From NCBI RefSeq assembly GCF_027111355.2, contig NZ_CP114291.2:1-64000 (forward strand): a stretch of DNA of 64,000 nt, read 5' to 3'. Under the pieces are notes generated by a model. It did no database searches, was not told the origin of the DNA, and saw nothing but the letters and a program-made list of their open reading frames with translations. Positions 35,161 through 45,432 of this stretch are shown one piece after another. Within the stretch, counting starts at the first letter, position 1; every line of letters starts with the position of its first letter. This stretch comes from Flavobacterium eburneipallidum (lineage in GTDB: Bacteria; Bacteroidota; Bacteroidia; Flavobacteriales; Flavobacteriaceae). The position numbers and the translations under genes were made by a program.

Positions 35161-35230
35161 AAAGATGTTTTGGTTTTAAATTAATATGTTAGTTAAAAAT
35201 TATGCTTTTTATTTCAAAAAAAACGCTGCC

Positions 35231-35265
35231 CAAAAATAGTATATTTATATCGAAAATTGGTCAAA
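35231..35265 (-). promoter_or_regulatory. likely promoter of the xylose-module symporter
   Basis: On the minus strand TTTG (35265-35262), a 23-base spacer and TATTTTTG (35238-35231). The ATG at 35160 follows by about 70 bases. AATAGTATA overlaps this region and resembles motifs in the GntR/LacI intergenic region. Confidence 0.5.
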
Positions 35266-35268
35266 TAA

Positions 35269-35327
35269 AAAAAGGTGTTCGAAAGTATCTTATTTCTATA
35301 AAAAATAAACACTTCCAACACCTTTTT
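35269..35327 (-). terminator. terminator between xylA and the symporter gene
   Basis: AAAAAGGTGTT (35269-35279) pairs with AACACCTTTTT (35317-35327), with a partial inner extension around GAAAGT/ACTTCC. On the minus strand the T-run follows the stem. It probably ends or attenuates the regulator-xylB-xylA transcript. Confidence 0.7.
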
Positions 35328-35345
35328 GAAAACTAATTCAAAATA

Positions 35346-36671
35346 TTAAATATATTGATTAATAATATTTTCGAACAATTCTTGTTTGCCACTTTGAAGC
35401 GAAAGTTCTCCGTTTTCTTGGGCAATTTTGTATAATTCAGTAAGACCTAATTTTCCTTCTTCGAAAGCTTTTCCGTTTCCAGAATCAAATGAACTGTAAC
35501 GCTCTTTTCTCAATTTTTCATAAGGAGAAGAAGTAATGATTTTATCAGCTGTCAATAAAGCTCTTGCAAAAGTATCTGCTCCGCCAATGTGTGCTAAGAA
35601 AACATCTTCCATATCAGTAGAGTTTCTTCTGATTTTAGCATCAAAATTAATTCCTCCGCCTTGCAAACCTCCAGCTTTCAAGAATACTAACATTGCTTCG
35701 GTAGTTTCCTGAATGTTGTTTGGAAATTGATCTGTATCCCATCCGTTTTGGTAATCTCCACGGTTGGCATCCAAACTTCCTAGCATTCCAGCTTTGGCGG
35801 CCACTTCAATTTCGTGTTGAAAAGTGTGTTGAGCCAAGGTTGCGTGGTTTACCTCGATGTTCATTTTAAAATCATTCTCCAAACCATATTGACGTAAAAA
35901 TCCAATAGCAGTAGCGCAATCAAAATCATATTGGTGTTTGGATGGCTCCATAGGTTTTGGCTCAATGAAGAAATTTCCTTTGAAACCTTGTGCTCTTGCG
36001 TAATCTCTGGCTTTTACTAAAAACATTCCCATGTGATCCAATTCTCTTCCCATATCGGTATTCAACAACGTCATATATCCTTCACGACCTCCCCAAAACA
36101 CATAATTTTCTCCACCTAAAGCAATCGTAGCATCCAAAGCCAATTTTACTTGACCACCAGCCCTAGCCACAACATTAAAATCAGGATTCGTAGCCGCACC
36201 GTTCATATAACGTGGGTTCGAAAAAGCATTAGCGGTTCCCCAAAGCAATTTCACTCCAGAAGCCGCTTGTTTTTCTTTCAAATATTCGGTGATAGTTGCT
36301 AATCTACTTTCTGATTCTGCGAAAGTTGCTCCTTCTCTCACCAAGTCGTAATCGTGAAAACAATAGTGACCAAAACCCATTTTAGTAATGAATTCGAAAG
36401 CTGCATCGGCTTTTTCTTTAGCAGCATCAATAGCATCTGCTGGCTGATCCCAAGCAAAATTTTGTGTTCCTGGTCCGAATGGATCGGAACCTTGCCCACA
36501 GAAGGTGTGCCAATAGGCAATTGCAAATCTAAAGTGCTCTTTCATTGTTTTTCCTGCAACCACTTGGTCTGGGTTGTAGTATTTAAACGCCAATGGATTG
36601 TCAGATTCCTTTCCTTCGAATTGGATTTGACCAATTCCTTTGTAATACTCTTTGTTCCCTAAAACTATCAT
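35346..36671 (-). CDS. xylA: D-xylose isomerase
   Basis: 441-residue class II xylose isomerase that converts D-xylose to D-xylulose with two divalent metals in a TIM barrel. Motifs: [12 protein letters not shown] (catalytic His), [36 protein letters not shown] (metal-binding Glu and catalytic Lys) and [19 protein letters not shown]. It follows xylB by eight bases. ATG at 36671 is the usual start. Confidence 0.97.
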   Translation of the reverse strand: MIVLGNKEYYKGIGQIQFEGKESDNPLAFKYYNPDQVVAGKTMKEHFRFAIAYWHTFCGQGSDPFGPGTQNFAWDQPADAIDAAKEKADAAFEFITKMGFGHYCFHDYDLVREGATFAESESRLATITEYLKEKQAASGVKLLWGTANAFSNPRYMNGAATNPDFNVVARAGGQVKLALDATIALGGENYVFWGGREGYMTLLNTDMGRELDHMGMFLVKARDYARAQGFKGNFFIEPKPMEPSKHQYDFDCATAIGFLRQYGLENDFKMNIEVNHATLAQHTFQHEIEVAAKAGMLGSLDANRGDYQNGWDTDQFPNNIQETTEAMLVFLKAGGLQGGGINFDAKIRRNSTDMEDVFLAHIGGADTFARALLTADKIITSSPYEKLRKERYSSFDSGNGKAFEEGKLGLTELYKIAQENGELSLQSGKQELFENIINQYI

Positions 36672-36679
36672 TTTGTAAA

Positions 36680-38164
36680 TTATTTATTTGTTATTATTTT
36701 TTCTAATGCTGTTTTCCAATTTTGATAGGCTTCTAAATAATGTTCTGCATTTTTTAAAGGCATATACGTCATAACGTGATCGTTATTCATAATGTTTTGA
36801 CCAAATTTTTCATAATCGCCATCTACTAATCCGACAGCTCTTGCTGCTCCTACTGAACCTGTAGTGTTGTAAATTTCAATTTCATGTCCAATCAATGTGG
36901 CGACGGTATTCGAAAATATTTCTGAACGAAACAAATTGTCATTTCCAGCACGAATTACTTTAATTTCGGCATTGTCATTCTTCATAATTTCCATTCCATA
37001 TACAAAGGAGAAAGCAATTCCTTCTAATGCGGCTCTGTATAAATGACCGTGGCTGTGTTTGTTGAAATTCAAATTTAGAATATGACTGTCTATATTTTTA
37101 TTGTTCAACATGCGTTCGGCTCCATTTCCAAAAGGAATTACAACCACACCATCTGACCCAACTGGTACTTCTGATGCTAGGTTGTTCATGTTTTCATACG
37201 AATCCAAACCTCCTATATTTCGCATCCATCGGTACTGAATTCCTGCTCCGTTGATGCACAATAATTTTCCAACTGTTGGATTTTCATTGGTATAATTCAC
37301 ATGAACAAAACTATTTATTCGGGATGTTTCTTTGGATTTTAATTGGTCGGTAACTGCATAAATTACTCCCGAAGTTCCGCCTGTGGCAGCTATTTCTCCG
37401 GGTTTTAATATATTTAACGACAAAGCATTGTTGGGTTGATCTCCAGCTCTATAAACGACAGGAATTCCTATTGGCAATCCAGTTTCTTGAGAACCTTTGT
37501 CGTTCAATTCGCCTTGATTGGTAAAATTTTCGACAATAGCTGGTGTCAAAGATTGGTCAATTTCGTAGTAATCTAATAGCCAAGTGGCCACTTTGTTTTC
37601 TTTGTAATCCCAAAGCATTCCCTCGGACAAACCGTTTTTGGTAGTGGTTATTTGTCCCGTTAACTTAAAGGCAATAAAATCGCCAGGTAACATGTATTTA
37701 TAAATGTTCTTGTAAATTTCGGGTTCGTTTTCTTTGACCCATTTCAATTTCGAAGCGGTAAAATTCCCTGGCGAATTCAATAAATGTTCGGAGCATTTTT
37801 GTTCGCCGATTTCAGCAAATGCTTTGTCTCCAATTGTTACTGCACGACTGTCACACCAAATGATTGAGTTACGTAACGATTTTCCAGCTACATCAACTAC
37901 TACTAAACCGTGCATTTGATACGAAATTCCAATACCTGTTATTTTTGAAGCATCAATATTGGCTTCCTTAATAGCTCTTTTGGTACCGACACAAATGTGT
38001 TGCCACCAAATTTCAGGATCTTGTTCTGCCCAATCTTTGTGATGCGCCATAATTTCCATTTCATCTTGTGGCTCGTGGAGTGCAATAATTTTTTCTCCTG
38101 TAGCTGCTTCAACCAAGGCTATCTTGACTGAAGAACTTCCTATATCATAACCTATATAATACAT
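36680..38164 (-). CDS. xylB: xylulokinase
   Basis: 494-residue FGGY-family kinase that phosphorylates D-xylulose. N-terminal ATPase motif [15 protein letters not shown], then [13 protein letters not shown] and [10 protein letters not shown], substrate region [10 protein letters not shown], and the C-terminal phosphate-2 [11 protein letters not shown]. Assignment to xylulose rests on the FGGY motifs and the adjacent xylA. It starts three bases after the GntR-type regulator and ends eight bases before xylA, so the three form one transcript. Confidence 0.94.
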   Translation of the reverse strand: MYYIGYDIGSSSVKIALVEAATGEKIIALHEPQDEMEIMAHHKDWAEQDPEIWWQHICVGTKRAIKEANIDASKITGIGISYQMHGLVVVDVAGKSLRNSIIWCDSRAVTIGDKAFAEIGEQKCSEHLLNSPGNFTASKLKWVKENEPEIYKNIYKYMLPGDFIAFKLTGQITTTKNGLSEGMLWDYKENKVATWLLDYYEIDQSLTPAIVENFTNQGELNDKGSQETGLPIGIPVVYRAGDQPNNALSLNILKPGEIAATGGTSGVIYAVTDQLKSKETSRINSFVHVNYTNENPTVGKLLCINGAGIQYRWMRNIGGLDSYENMNNLASEVPVGSDGVVVIPFGNGAERMLNNKNIDSHILNLNFNKHSHGHLYRAALEGIAFSFVYGMEIMKNDNAEIKVIRAGNDNLFRSEIFSNTVATLIGHEIEIYNTTGSVGAARAVGLVDGDYEKFGQNIMNNDHVMTYMPLKNAEHYLEAYQNWKTALEKIITNK

Positions 38165-38167
38165 ACT

Positions 38168-39169
38168 TTATAATGATTCTCTTAATATTAAATTGGTTGA
38201 CACATAAAACTGCATCGGTTCATCTCTGGTAATAAATTCAGCTCCTTTTGTTCCTAATTCTTTAAAATCAGTAGAAATTACAGAAATACCTTTGTAAATG
38301 AATTTTTTCATTGGAGTATCATTATACGATAGTAAACCCACATCAACTCCTGGTTCAAAATCTTTCTCTCGACATTGCTCTAAAAACACACCCAAAATTC
38401 TATCGCTCACACTAATATAAGCTTTGTTCTTCTCTACATTAAACTCTTTTGGATTGGTAATCACATTAAAATCAAAACCATACTCTTTGCAAAATTTCTT
38501 AAAAAAAGTAACAGTCTCCAATGGATGATTGGTGTAATTTGGATATAAAAAATCGATTCCGTTGTACTTTTTAAACAAATCAACAGCACCAATTAAAGAT
38601 TCATAAAATGCTTTTCCAAAATCTTGAAAAACATAATTATTCTTGGTTTTAGAATGAACATTCCAATCAATTAATAAGAGTTTATCATTGGAAATATTAT
38701 TCAATACTGAAACTACATCTTTGTGATCAAAATTCATCACAACATACTTATAGTATTTCCCTACACTATTATTGATTATAGTTTTGAAATTATCAATATT
38801 ATAGTGATGAAATTGTACATCGGTAATGATATTATCCGGCAAGTTATTTACGAACGAGTGATACAAAACCTCTTTGTAAGCTTTAAAAGTATCTAGAACC
38901 AAAAGTACTTTCCTAGTTTCGCCTGCTACATAATAGCCCTTATTAGGAACCGATTCTATAACTTTTTGATCTTTCAAAATAGAATAAGCTTTAAAAACAG
39001 TATCTCGAGAAAGTTTATTATCTTTACAGATAGTATTTACAGAAGGTAGTAAATCTCCCTTATTCAAAAGGTTTTCCGCTATAGCATTATTAATAGAATT
39101 TACTAATTGCTGGTATTTTGGGATATCACTCTCATGATTGATGCTAAAAGCAAAATTCTTTTCATTCAT
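38168..39169 (-). CDS. GntR-HTH regulator with a sugar-binding C-terminal domain (xylose module)
   Basis: 333 residues. Residues 10-85 form a GntR-type winged helix (KGDLLPSVNTICKDNKLSRDTVFKAY, then wing VIESVPNKGYYV). The rest is a periplasmic-binding-protein-like sensor of the kind found in LacI (and AraR). It should bind an operator and release it on sugar binding. As first gene of regulator-xylB-xylA it probably senses xylose or xylulose. It is paralogous to the regulator at 60761. Its start lies 142 bases from the divergent LacI gene. Confidence 0.88.
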   Translation of the reverse strand: MNEKNFAFSINHESDIPKYQQLVNSINNAIAENLLNKGDLLPSVNTICKDNKLSRDTVFKAYSILKDQKVIESVPNKGYYVAGETRKVLLVLDTFKAYKEVLYHSFVNNLPDNIITDVQFHHYNIDNFKTIINNSVGKYYKYVVMNFDHKDVVSVLNNISNDKLLLIDWNVHSKTKNNYVFQDFGKAFYESLIGAVDLFKKYNGIDFLYPNYTNHPLETVTFFKKFCKEYGFDFNVITNPKEFNVEKNKAYISVSDRILGVFLEQCREKDFEPGVDVGLLSYNDTPMKKFIYKGISVISTDFKELGTKGAEFITRDEPMQFYVSTNLILRESL

Positions 39170-39177
39170 AATTATTG

Positions 39178-39285
39178 TACTGTTCTGTTCCGTTATGCTA
39201 AATTAGTTATTTTTTTGAAATAAAAAATTTTAACAGTATAAATTTCAAAACTTTTTCAATTTTTCGACTATTTCAAAAAACAGTA
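39178..39285. promoter_or_regulatory. candidate operators in the divergent regulator-LacI region
   Basis: TACTGTT at 39178-39184 is the inverted copy of AACAGTA found at 39232-39238 and again at 39279-39285; both direct copies extend to AACAGTATA. The third overlaps the LacI -7 element. A related AATAGTATA lies before the symporter gene (35235-35243). Confidence 0.35.
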
Positions 39286-39291
39286 TATTTG
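39284..39291 (+). promoter_or_regulatory. -7 element of the LacI-family regulator gene
   Basis: TATATTTG, exact match to TAnnTTTG, 20 bases before the ATG at 39312; the -33 region has only a TTTTCG. Confidence 0.5.
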
Positions 39292-39311
39292 TATTCATTA
39301 TTTTTAATGCT

Positions 39312-40343
39312 ATGGAAGAAAATAAAGACGTTACGATATACGATATTGCTGAAAAACTAAATCTTGCCACCTCTACCATTTCAAGAGCGTTGAAAGACCA
39401 CCCTACCATAAGCAGTAAAACAATAAAAAAAGTCAAAAAGACAGCCGAAGAAATGGGTTATGTCCCTAATACTTTGGCGGCAGGATTGCGAGGAAACAAA
39501 ACCAATACTATTGGAGTTTTGATACCAACAGTTACCCAACCCTTCCTTTCTTCCTTGATTAGTGGTATTGAAATCACAGCTCAAAAATCAGGATATAATG
39601 TTATTATTATGCAATCTCACGATTCTTATGACGAAGAAGTGAGTATGGCAAAGTCATTATACAGTAGTAGAGTCAGCGGCATAATTTGTTCACTGGCGAT
39701 GGAAACCCGAGATACTTCACATTTTCAACAATTTGTCGCCAACAACATTCCATTGGTTTTTGTGGATCGGGTTCCTAAAGATTTTAATACTTTTCGAGTA
39801 ATTATTGACAATTATTCTGCTGGATACAAAGCCACAACTCATCTAATTGAACAAGGCTGCAAGCGTATTGCTCACATTACTGCTGGATCAGAATTTGGAA
39901 ATTTATACAACGAAAGAAAAAGAGGTTATCTCGATGCCTTAAAAGAAAACAATTTACCTATTGACGAAGAACTAATTGTAAATTTAAAAGCTGTTACTTA
40001 TGAAGAAGGCGTTAGAGCTAGTAATTTACTACTTGATTTAGAGAATCGCCCTGATGGAGTTTTTTCTTCAGGAGATATTATGGCAGTTAGTGCTATTCAG
40101 TCTGCAAAAAAAAGAGGCCTAAAAATCCCAGAAGAACTAGCGGTAATAGGATTTAATAACGATCCTATTTCTCAAATTGTAGATCCAAATTTATCTACTA
40201 TCACGCATCCTGCTGCAAAAATGGGCAAAATGTCGGCTGAAATTATTTTGAAAAACATCAAATCATTAAAAAAAGACGATGTGAAAGAAATCACTTTTTT
40301 GAATACGGAAGTACTGGTTCGGGAATCTTCGAGTAAAATATAG
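39312..40343 (+). CDS. LacI-family transcriptional regulator
   Basis: 343 residues. The N-terminal HTH (VTIYDIAEKLNLATSTISRALKDHPTISSKTIKKV, about 6-40) and hinge helix (NTLAAGLRGNKTN) are typical, followed by the type I periplasmic-binding sensor domain. It lies between the divergent xylose regulator and, convergently, the end of the fasciclin-SusCD unit. It is the best local candidate to control that unit or the symporter; effector unknown. Confidence 0.93.
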   Translation: MEENKDVTIYDIAEKLNLATSTISRALKDHPTISSKTIKKVKKTAEEMGYVPNTLAAGLRGNKTNTIGVLIPTVTQPFLSSLISGIEITAQKSGYNVIIMQSHDSYDEEVSMAKSLYSSRVSGIICSLAMETRDTSHFQQFVANNIPLVFVDRVPKDFNTFRVIIDNYSAGYKATTHLIEQGCKRIAHITAGSEFGNLYNERKRGYLDALKENNLPIDEELIVNLKAVTYEEGVRASNLLLDLENRPDGVFSSGDIMAVSAIQSAKKRGLKIPEELAVIGFNNDPISQIVDPNLSTITHPAAKMGKMSAEIILKNIKSLKKDDVKEITFLNTEVLVRESSSKI

Positions 40344-40382
40344 AATCAAAATATTATTCATAAAGCAATTAAAATAAACCTA

Positions 40383-40430
40383 CCAAACAAAAAACTCCTT
40401 GTGTAATATACACAAGGAGTTTTTGTTTGG
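40383..40430. terminator. long bidirectional terminator between LacI and susD
   Basis: CCAAACAAAAAACTCCTTGT (from 40383) pairs along its whole length with ACAAGGAGTTTTTGTTTGG (to 40430) with a single A bulge and a short ATA loop. It serves both the LacI gene and the 15-kb minus-strand SusCD unit. Confidence 0.9.
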
Positions 40431-40448
40431 TGCAATTAATTGTACTTT

Positions 40449-42197
40449 TTACCAAGAAAAAGGCAAATACCAATTATTGACATTCATTAATTTTTCACGT
40501 ACTGAACTTGCTTGGGTGTTTCCTTCTTTACTCAATTTGTCATACACTTTATCTGCTAAAAAGGCTGGATCATTACGACGTAATGCCACACGCACTAAAT
40601 CTTCCCAACGGTTACCTTCATAAGCTAATTCTAAAGCATCTTCTCTGATAATGTTATTTTCTGTAGTAATCATATCATCGCCAATTGCTCCCGCTGCTCT
40701 TAATCTAGCACGACCACGAACACCTGTATTACGGTGCCAATTGGCTCTAAAGTTAGGGAAGTCACCATTTCTAGCATCGAAATCATAAGGGAATGGCAAC
40801 ATCGTTTGTTGTATATTAGTAACATCTGAAGGCACAGGATTTACGTTGTATGCCGATTGTATTCCATTATTCAATATAGCATAAGCTACTTTTTGCTGAT
40901 TGTCTCTGTTAGCTGCTTCGGCATAACGCAAATGTAATTTTGCAGCACGGTACAAAAACCATTGTCCTTTAGTATTAGGTACTCCAGCAGTTGTTGCTAC
41001 AGCCTCACTACTGTATAAATATTTCATAATCACTGGATCTCCATTTACTATATTATAAGAGAATTTCGAACCTCTAGCATCATAAGGAAAGTCATTTGCT
41101 TGTGTTTGACTATTCCACAAATCCATAGCTGATTGTGATGGCTTAACTAAATAAGAACCATTTCTATTCGAAAACAAATTGATGAATGGATTTTTAGGAG
41201 CAAAATTATTATCAAAAGGTAACGACCAAATCCATTCACTATGCCACAATGCATCTCTATCTCTTGCAAAAATAGAACGCCAACCTTGAGTATTATTATT
41301 AACTAAAGTTGTGGCATCTTGTTCAGCATATCTTAAATACCCAACTGCTAAATCTTCGTTAGTAATAACTTCAGCATATTTTACACGGTAGGTATCATAT
41401 AATGCTGTATTATCTCCACCTCTAGTTCCGGTTTCCATTACGTATTTGTAATGATTAGCTGCTTCAAGATAATTCCCTTTCCAAAGATGCAAATCACCTA
41501 ATAAACATTCTTTGTTAATAAAAAATTTACCTGTATTAAAACCATCAACGGTAATTACCATCGAACTGCCCGAAGCATATAAATCTTTGTATGGTAAAGC
41601 ATCAGCAAAGATTATTAATTTATCTAACAATTCATTAAAAGATATTCTAGGATACTTTGAAATATTTTTTACATCTTCTAATGTTTCAATAGGTTCTGTA
41701 ATGTAAGGTACACTTCCGTAATGAATTCCTAATTGTAAATAAACCCATGTACGAATGGCTCCAATATCAGAATAACGCTGATTGTATTGATCTACAGTAA
41801 AACGCTTCTTTTCGAGCATAATATCGAAGTTTTTAAGCACATCATTACAGTTTTGAATCACGGCATAAAACTCTTTTGGGCTAGCATAAGGGTTATTAGC
41901 AGAAACATTGTGTTCTGAAATTTCTTTCAAAAAAGGGCTTGAGTTACGAGTTGTGGTCATCAAGTCAGCACGCATTTCATTAAGAATTACATTTTTTTCT
42001 GCAAGAGCCATAAATTTACCATAAACTCCGAATACGGCTGCATCGGCATCATATACATTTCGATATACTTGCTCTCCAACCAATTTATCTTCTGGCTCCA
42101 CATCAAGAAAATCCGAACAAGAGCTAAAAGTAAAGACTAATGTCATTACTAATAATAAGCTGCTCTTTTTTGTTTTTGTATTAATTGTTGTTATCAT
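40449..42197 (-). CDS. SusD-family outer-membrane glycan-binding lipoprotein (second pair)
   Basis: 582 residues. Signal peptide with lipobox FSSC (Cys27), followed by SDFLDVEPEDKL as in SusD proteins, then TPR-like helices and the RagB/SusD C-terminal region, with REDALELAYEGNRWEDLVRVALRR near 535-560. It caps the SusC barrel and binds oligosaccharide at the cell surface. It is the last gene of the fasciclin-SusCD unit, 28 bases after its SusC partner; a strong terminator follows. The ligand is unknown. Confidence 0.93.
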   Translation of the reverse strand: MITTINTKTKKSSLLLVMTLVFTFSSCSDFLDVEPEDKLVGEQVYRNVYDADAAVFGVYGKFMALAEKNVILNEMRADLMTTTRNSSPFLKEISEHNVSANNPYASPKEFYAVIQNCNDVLKNFDIMLEKKRFTVDQYNQRYSDIGAIRTWVYLQLGIHYGSVPYITEPIETLEDVKNISKYPRISFNELLDKLIIFADALPYKDLYASGSSMVITVDGFNTGKFFINKECLLGDLHLWKGNYLEAANHYKYVMETGTRGGDNTALYDTYRVKYAEVITNEDLAVGYLRYAEQDATTLVNNNTQGWRSIFARDRDALWHSEWIWSLPFDNNFAPKNPFINLFSNRNGSYLVKPSQSAMDLWNSQTQANDFPYDARGSKFSYNIVNGDPVIMKYLYSSEAVATTAGVPNTKGQWFLYRAAKLHLRYAEAANRDNQQKVAYAILNNGIQSAYNVNPVPSDVTNIQQTMLPFPYDFDARNGDFPNFRANWHRNTGVRGRARLRAAGAIGDDMITTENNIIREDALELAYEGNRWEDLVRVALRRNDPAFLADKVYDKLSKEGNTQASSVREKLMNVNNWYLPFSW

Positions 42198-42225
42198 TTG
42201 TATTTTTCTATATTGTGTAAAATAA

Positions 42226-45200
42226 TTAAAGACCTAAACGCAATCCTAACTGAAAAGTTCTAAACTGTGGAGTCAATCCTACATCAGCTCCTTGTCCAAA
42301 TATAGAAGAAGAGCCACTAAATTCAGGATCAAAACCTAAATAATCAGTTAAGGTAAATAAATTATTGGCTGTTGCATAAATTTTAATAGCTTTGATATAA
42401 TTCATTTTTTCTACATTAAAATCATATCCAATTACTAAAGTTTTAAGTCTTAAGTAGGATCCATCTTCAATCCATCTATCAGAGAAACTGGCATTCCCCA
42501 TTGGATCTCCCCAAACTGCTTTAGGCATGTTTGTAATTTGTCCTTCGGCTCTCCAACGATTTTCTACCGCTACACTTTGATTTTCGTAACCACTCATTTT
42601 CTCTAAATTGTAACGTACTCCGTTATACAAATCGTTTCCTATAGAGAAATTGAACAATCCTTGAAGACTAAAACGCTTGTAAGTAAAGTTAGTCGTAAAA
42701 CTTCCCATCAAATCAGGATTTGGATTTCCAATTTCCATACGGTCGTTATCATCAATAACTTTGTCTCCATTTCTGTCTGTAAAACGCATATCTCCACCTT
42801 TGAAAGGAACTAATTCTCCGTTTGTTAAACGTCTAGATAAGCCATCAGCTTGTGCCTCTGTAGTTGTTGAATATACACCATTGGCTTTCAAACCATAAAA
42901 CATGTTAGCATCACTTCCTACAGCTGTTCTGTATGTAGCTCCAGCAAATTGTGTAAAGATTTCACCATTTGGCAATCCTTGTACTTTATTTTTATAATGT
43001 GATAAGTTCACTCCAAAATCAAAAGTAAAATCTGGCGAATTGATTACACGGGCATTCAAAGACAATTCAGCACCAAGAGTTTGCATAGCTCCACTATTAG
43101 AAACTACATAATCAAAACCACTCAAATTTGAAATAGTTTCATACACAATCATATTAGCGGTTTTCTTTCCGTAAACATCCATCGTAAGATTAAGACGCTC
43201 GTTGAACATACCAAAGTCTGCTCCTAGATTAATTTTTTTAACTCTTTCCCATTGTAAATTTGGATTTCCAATATTGCCACGAACTAATCCTTGAACACCT
43301 AATAAGTTTTGAGAAACATAGTATTTTTGAGCAGTAAAATTACCTATATCATCATTTCCGCTTTCACTTAATGTTCCTCTTAATTTTAAGTAATCAAAAG
43401 TTTTAGAATCTTTCATGAAATCTTCTGCAGAAACTAGCCATGCTCCAGTAATAGAAGTCATTAAGGATAATCTATCTTTTCCATTCAATTTATCACCAAA
43501 TCTACTAGATCCATCTACAGCATAACTTGTAGTTAAAAAATATTTATCTCGATAATTATAATTACCACTAGCATAAATATTCAACCATGTCCATTCGCCT
43601 AAAGCTCCACCTACTTGACGTAGCAAATTAGAACCTGCACCAACACTGATAAAATCGTCTGTAGCTGAATTGAATCCTAATCCTAAATCACTTTCTGAAT
43701 GACTTTTTTGAGTTCTAAATCCAAAACGCACGTCTAGTTTGTGATCTTCTTTAAATTTCTTAAAGTAGTTGGCATAAGTATCAGTATAAATACTATTCAT
43801 GATTTGTACTTCGCTACCTGAACGATTCGTTCCTATAGCTGTAGGAAGAATAATATCAGCAACTCCAAGATCCGGAATAAAGAAAGATTCACGCTCTTTG
43901 TTATAAGTTAAACCAAAAAGAGTATTTACATTCCAAGCCTTATTGATTACATATTTAAAATTCATATTTCCGAAGAAACGGTAATTCTTATTTATTCCAA
44001 TTCCGTTATCCAAGATAGCTCTTGGATTACTGATATTAAAATCATCAGTATCGGCTAAATTAGGCGATACATTACCTAGTGCATCAAAAGCATTTGAAGC
44101 CAAAAATGGTGCTTTAGTTAAAGCCAAATACAGCGGACTAGTTTTGTATGCAAACCCTTGATCTCTTTGGTCTTGAAGATTATTGATAAATGACATATTA
44201 GCATCTACAGAAAGTTTATTGGTCAAACGCAAAGCAGCATTCAAACGAGTACTGTAACGTGTAGATTGACTACCCTCAATAATTCCTTCGTTATTAAGAT
44301 AACCAACAGATAAACCATACTTTGCAATTTCATCACCTCCACGAACTTTAAGGAAATAATTTTGACTTATACTAGATTTGAATACTTTATCTTGCCAATT
44401 GGTTTGGTTATGATACCTGTAATATCCTGAATAAGCAGGATTGTCAATCATATAAGGTAGATTACCAATTTGATCTTGCGTAAGACCACGAGTGGTTTCT
44501 AATTGTGAAATATGAGTTCGGTAGGCATCAGCCTCCATAACAGGTAATTGCTCTGGAGTTTGATTGGCACTTCCGTACATTGTAAAATCAATTTTAGTTG
44601 TAACTTCGGTAGCGCGAGTAGTGTTGATAATAAGAACACCATTAGCACCTTTAGTTCCATAAAGAGCGCTATCGTCTTTGAGAACTGTAATGTTTTCAAT
44701 ATCTTTTACATCTAAATTCTCTAGCGGAGAAGAGCTATTATTTTGAATAATTCCTGAACCATAATCTTCATCATCATAGATCATTCCATCTACAATAATC
44801 AAAGGTTTATTTGATCCGTAAAGTGAAGTAAAACCTCGTAAATTTAAGTAGGCTCCAGAACCAGGAACACCTGATCTTCTGATACTATTTAGTCCAGCAA
44901 CTCTACCTTGAAGAAAGTCTCCTACTGATTCTTTGATAGGACTAGACCATTGATTGGTTTTGAAGTTGACTACATTTACAGCTTTAGTTGTTCCGTATTG
45001 CATTTCTTGTCCATTTGGCAAATTTCCAACTTGGTAAGTAGGGGCATAATACGCTTCATACAAGAAAATTTCTAAACTTGAATCTCTATTTTTTAGAGGA
45101 TACACTTTGGTTTGAAATTCTTGACCACCCACAGTGAGCAGCGACTCTAAATGAGGAACATTGATTTCAAAGGTTCCATCATCTTTAGTAATTGAAGCAG

Positions 45201-45414
45201 AAAAATCTTTAACAACCACATTTATTCCTGATAATACTTTTTTGGTTTTTGCGTCTTTAACAATCCCTTTAACTACAATCCCTTTTTTAATTTTTGGAGC
45301 TGTAGTAATTACGGTTGATGTTGAATCCTGCTCGGTTTGAGCGTACACTTGTACACTAAAGCTTCCTGCTAAAAAGATGCTCATCGCACAGGTTAGTTGT
45401 AAATTTTTTAACAT
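42226..45414 (-). CDS. SusC-type TonB-dependent outer-membrane transporter (second pair)
   Basis: 1062 residues. Signal peptide (about 1-25, VYAQ), an N-terminal CarboxypepD-regulatory-like domain (about 45-115: VVKGIVKDAKTKKVLSGINVVVKD), plug domain with LNLRGFTSLYGSNKPLIIVDGM (near 190-215) and KDDSALYGTKGANGVLIINT, then a 22-strand barrel to the C-terminus (FRTFQLGLRLGL). The N-terminal extension of 40 residues before the regulatory domain is Thr/Ser rich. The TonB box is not clear. It pairs with the SusD at 40449. Confidence 0.93.
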   Translation of the reverse strand: MLKNLQLTCAMSIFLAGSFSVQVYAQTEQDSTSTVITTAPKIKKGIVVKGIVKDAKTKKVLSGINVVVKDFSASITKDDGTFEINVPHLESLLTVGGQEFQTKVYPLKNRDSSLEIFLYEAYYAPTYQVGNLPNGQEMQYGTTKAVNVVNFKTNQWSSPIKESVGDFLQGRVAGLNSIRRSGVPGSGAYLNLRGFTSLYGSNKPLIIVDGMIYDDEDYGSGIIQNNSSSPLENLDVKDIENITVLKDDSALYGTKGANGVLIINTTRATEVTTKIDFTMYGSANQTPEQLPVMEADAYRTHISQLETTRGLTQDQIGNLPYMIDNPAYSGYYRYHNQTNWQDKVFKSSISQNYFLKVRGGDEIAKYGLSVGYLNNEGIIEGSQSTRYSTRLNAALRLTNKLSVDANMSFINNLQDQRDQGFAYKTSPLYLALTKAPFLASNAFDALGNVSPNLADTDDFNISNPRAILDNGIGINKNYRFFGNMNFKYVINKAWNVNTLFGLTYNKERESFFIPDLGVADIILPTAIGTNRSGSEVQIMNSIYTDTYANYFKKFKEDHKLDVRFGFRTQKSHSESDLGLGFNSATDDFISVGAGSNLLRQVGGALGEWTWLNIYASGNYNYRDKYFLTTSYAVDGSSRFGDKLNGKDRLSLMTSITGAWLVSAEDFMKDSKTFDYLKLRGTLSESGNDDIGNFTAQKYYVSQNLLGVQGLVRGNIGNPNLQWERVKKINLGADFGMFNERLNLTMDVYGKKTANMIVYETISNLSGFDYVVSNSGAMQTLGAELSLNARVINSPDFTFDFGVNLSHYKNKVQGLPNGEIFTQFAGATYRTAVGSDANMFYGLKANGVYSTTTEAQADGLSRRLTNGELVPFKGGDMRFTDRNGDKVIDDNDRMEIGNPNPDLMGSFTTNFTYKRFSLQGLFNFSIGNDLYNGVRYNLEKMSGYENQSVAVENRWRAEGQITNMPKAVWGDPMGNASFSDRWIEDGSYLRLKTLVIGYDFNVEKMNYIKAIKIYATANNLFTLTDYLGFDPEFSGSSSIFGQGADVGLTPQFRTFQLGLRLGL

Positions 45415-45432
45415 ATCTATTTTTATAAAATA

